6,504 nucleotides of DNA from a bacterium (GTDB taxonomy: Bacteria; Fidelibacterota; Marinisomatia; Marinisomatales; JAHJCW01): the NCBI GenBank assembly GCA_018812885.1, contig JAHJCW010000270.1:1-6504 (forward strand), given 5' to 3'. This document shows positions 5,100-6,504 of this stretch, in pieces (position 1 is the first letter of the stretch; every line of letters begins with the position of its first letter). The position numbers and the translations under genes were made by a program. A model generated the notes under the pieces. That model did not search any database and was not told the DNA's origin. It worked only from the letters and a program-made list of their open reading frames with translations.

Positions 5100-6504
5100 C
5101 GCACTTGAAAAACTTAACTTAACTGTTGAGTCTTTTGATTTATCCAGCCCAAAAAATCCGAAATTTGGTGATCTTTCTACGAATGTAGCACTAATCCTTG
5201 CAAAACAAGTCGGAAAAAATTCGATGGGGATTGCTAAAAATATCGAAAAGGCTATCTTAATTGATAAAACCATAATATCCGAAATAAATGTAACACTACC
5301 CGGATTCATCAATTTTAAGATAAGTCCGAGTTATTATCAATCAATCGTACAGCAAATTATTAATAAAGATGAACATTTCTATTCCGGTGCGGTTGGTAAA
5401 GGTAAAACAGCTAATGTGGAATTTGTCAGCGCCAACCCGACAGGACCTCTTTCAGTTGGACATGGTCGTCAGGCAGTTATCGGTGATACCGTAGCAAATA
5501 TTTTACAATGGCACGGTTACGATGTTACTCGTGAATATTATTATAATGACGGCGGTAAACAGATGCGTATCTTGGCAAAATCCGTTGAAGCCCGATACTT
5601 TCAAGAACTTGGTCAATCTGTGGAATGGTCAGAAGATTTCTACCAAGGTGATTATATAAAAGATATTGCCAAGGATATTTTGAAAGAATTCGGTGAAAAA
5701 GTTAAAACCGGAAACAAAATATTCCGTAAGTCTGCAGAAGAAAGAATTTTCTCCAATATCCGTATTACATTAGAAAATATTGGTATTAGGCACAATGTTT
5801 TTTCCAACGAAAAAAACTTCATTAAGCCAAAGACTATTAGTGAATCATTAAATGCACTTCGTCAAAAGAATTTAATATATGAAGAAGAGGGTGCAACTTG
5901 GTTTAAAACGACTGCGCTCGGTAAAGACCAAGATCGTGTACTAATAAAAAGTAGCGGAGAACCTGCTTATCGGTTACCGGATATTTTATATCATCGCGAT
6001 AAGTTTGAGCGTAAATATTATTTACTAATTGATATATTCGGCGCCGACCACATTGATTCATATCCTGATGTAATTTCTGCCTTAGAAGCGATAGGATATG
6101 ATACGTCCATTTTGACTGTATTAATACATCAATTTGTGACTCTGACCAAAGGCGGCGAAAAAGTGAAAATGTCCACACGGAAAGCTGAATTTGTTACATT
6201 GGATGAGTTAACAAACATGGTGGGCAAAGATGTTGTGCGGTACTTTTTTATCATGCGCGGAATGAACACACACCTCAATTTTGATATAGAATTAGCTCAG
6301 GATCAATCAGATAATAATCCGGTCTATTATTTACAATATGCTCACGCCCGCATTTGTAATATAATTAGGCATGGTGAACAGCAAGGAATTATATTCAAAA
6401 AGAATTTTGATTCATCATTGTTAATTCAAGACGCAGAAATCGAGTTACTGAAACAGCTAAACCAATTTCCGGAAATAATGGCAGCTGCTCTTGAGTCATT
6501 AGAA
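5062..6504 (+). CDS. argS: Arginyl-tRNA synthetase ArgS, 3' partial (481 residues visible)
   Basis: This class I synthetase charges tRNA-Arg with arginine in the cytoplasm. The frame opens at ATG 5062 and stays open to the last base, so about 70-100 C-terminal residues of a usual 550-590 are cut off by the window. The N-terminal Add-1 tRNA-binding domain covers about residues 1-115, with Lys-Asn-Pro-Lys-Phe-Gly-Asp-Leu-Ser-Thr-Asn (31-41) and Pro-Gly-Phe-Ile-Asn-Phe (80-85). The HIGH-motif region is Ser-Ala-Asn-Pro-Thr-Gly-Pro-Leu-Ser-Val-Gly-His-Gly-Arg (123-136). Then come Tyr-Tyr-Asn-Asp-Gly-Gly (160-165), Arg-Leu-Pro-Asp-Ile-Leu-Tyr-His-Arg-Asp-Lys (304-314), Gly-Ala-Asp-His-Ile (327-331), the KMSKS-equivalent Lys-Met-Ser-Thr-Arg (369-373), and the start of the DALR anticodon domain (Tyr-Leu-Gln-Tyr-Ala-His-Ala-Arg, 423-430). 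The first HIGH residue is Ser131 instead of His. The next in-frame ATG (residue 55) would remove the Add-1 core, so the 38-base overlap with rsfS is real. Confidence 0.95.
   Translation, partial: MNLKNIVNRHLIDALEKLNLTVESFDLSSPKNPKFGDLSTNVALILAKQVGKNSMGIAKNIEKAILIDKTIISEINVTLPGFINFKISPSYYQSIVQQIINKDEHFYSGAVGKGKTANVEFVSANPTGPLSVGHGRQAVIGDTVANILQWHGYDVTREYYYNDGGKQMRILAKSVEARYFQELGQSVEWSEDFYQGDYIKDIAKDILKEFGEKVKTGNKIFRKSAEERIFSNIRITLENIGIRHNVFSNEKNFIKPKTISESLNALRQKNLIYEEEGATWFKTTALGKDQDRVLIKSSGEPAYRLPDILYHRDKFERKYYLLIDIFGADHIDSYPDVISALEAIGYDTSILTVLIHQFVTLTKGGEKVKMSTRKAEFVTLDELTNMVGKDVVRYFFIMRGMNTHLNFDIELAQDQSDNNPVYYLQYAHARICNIIRHGEQQGIIFKKNFDSSLLIQDAEIELLKQLNQFPEIMAAALESLE

Noticed and set aside
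5019..6178. Minus-strand open frames at 5019-5312 and 5903-6178
   Set aside because: Both lie opposite the argS coding frame, which is conserved throughout with all family motifs.

Overview
The window is an AT-rich, gene-dense piece of a bacterial chromosome with every convincing gene on the + strand. One secreted protein (1461-2756) ends in a Pro-Asn-Pro-Phe-Asn-Pro type C-terminal sorting domain, the tag used for type IX secretion. Together with AT-rich, Shine-Dalgarno-poor starts, this points to the Fibrobacterota-Chlorobiota-Bacteroidota (FCB) superphylum, most plausibly Ignavibacteria or Marinimicrobia-like bacteria. That placement is an inference from protein style, not from a marker tree.

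Region 1 (1-1290) is a sulfur-transfer pair. It holds the last 70 residues of a cysteine desulfurase, including its catalytic Cys loop, followed with a one-base overlap by mnmA, the tRNA 2-thiouridylase. The desulfurase probably supplies the persulfide sulfur that MnmA puts on U34 of Glu, Gln and Lys tRNAs.

Region 2 (1291-2938) is accessory in character. A stand-alone gene encodes an exported protein with five near-identical 60-residue beta-propeller-like repeats and a C-terminal sorting domain. It is flanked by two non-coding gaps of 170 and 182 bp. The second gap carries a perfect 11-bp inverted repeat and a degenerate GTG-rich motif that look like dispersed intergenic repeats.

Region 3 (2939-6504) is a tightly packed run of five genes, probably one operon: a GlmU-like nucleotidyltransferase lacking the acetyltransferase half, an unrecognised exported Met/Ser/Asn-rich protein, a membrane-anchored LytR_C-domain protein, the ribosomal silencing factor rsfS (TTG start), and argS (arginyl-tRNA synthetase, cut by the window end). 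argS has no stop inside the window and overlaps rsfS by 38 nt. The operon mixes cell-envelope precursor and envelope proteins with translation functions.

I see no mobile element, CRISPR array, RNA gene or defence system, and no clear candidate for an undescribed system. The points most worth a second look are the non-canonical HIGH motif in ArgS, the unrecognised envelope protein in the operon, the LytR_C domain without its catalytic partner next to rsfS, the homogenised repeats of the secreted protein, and the hairpin repeat at 2848-2876.
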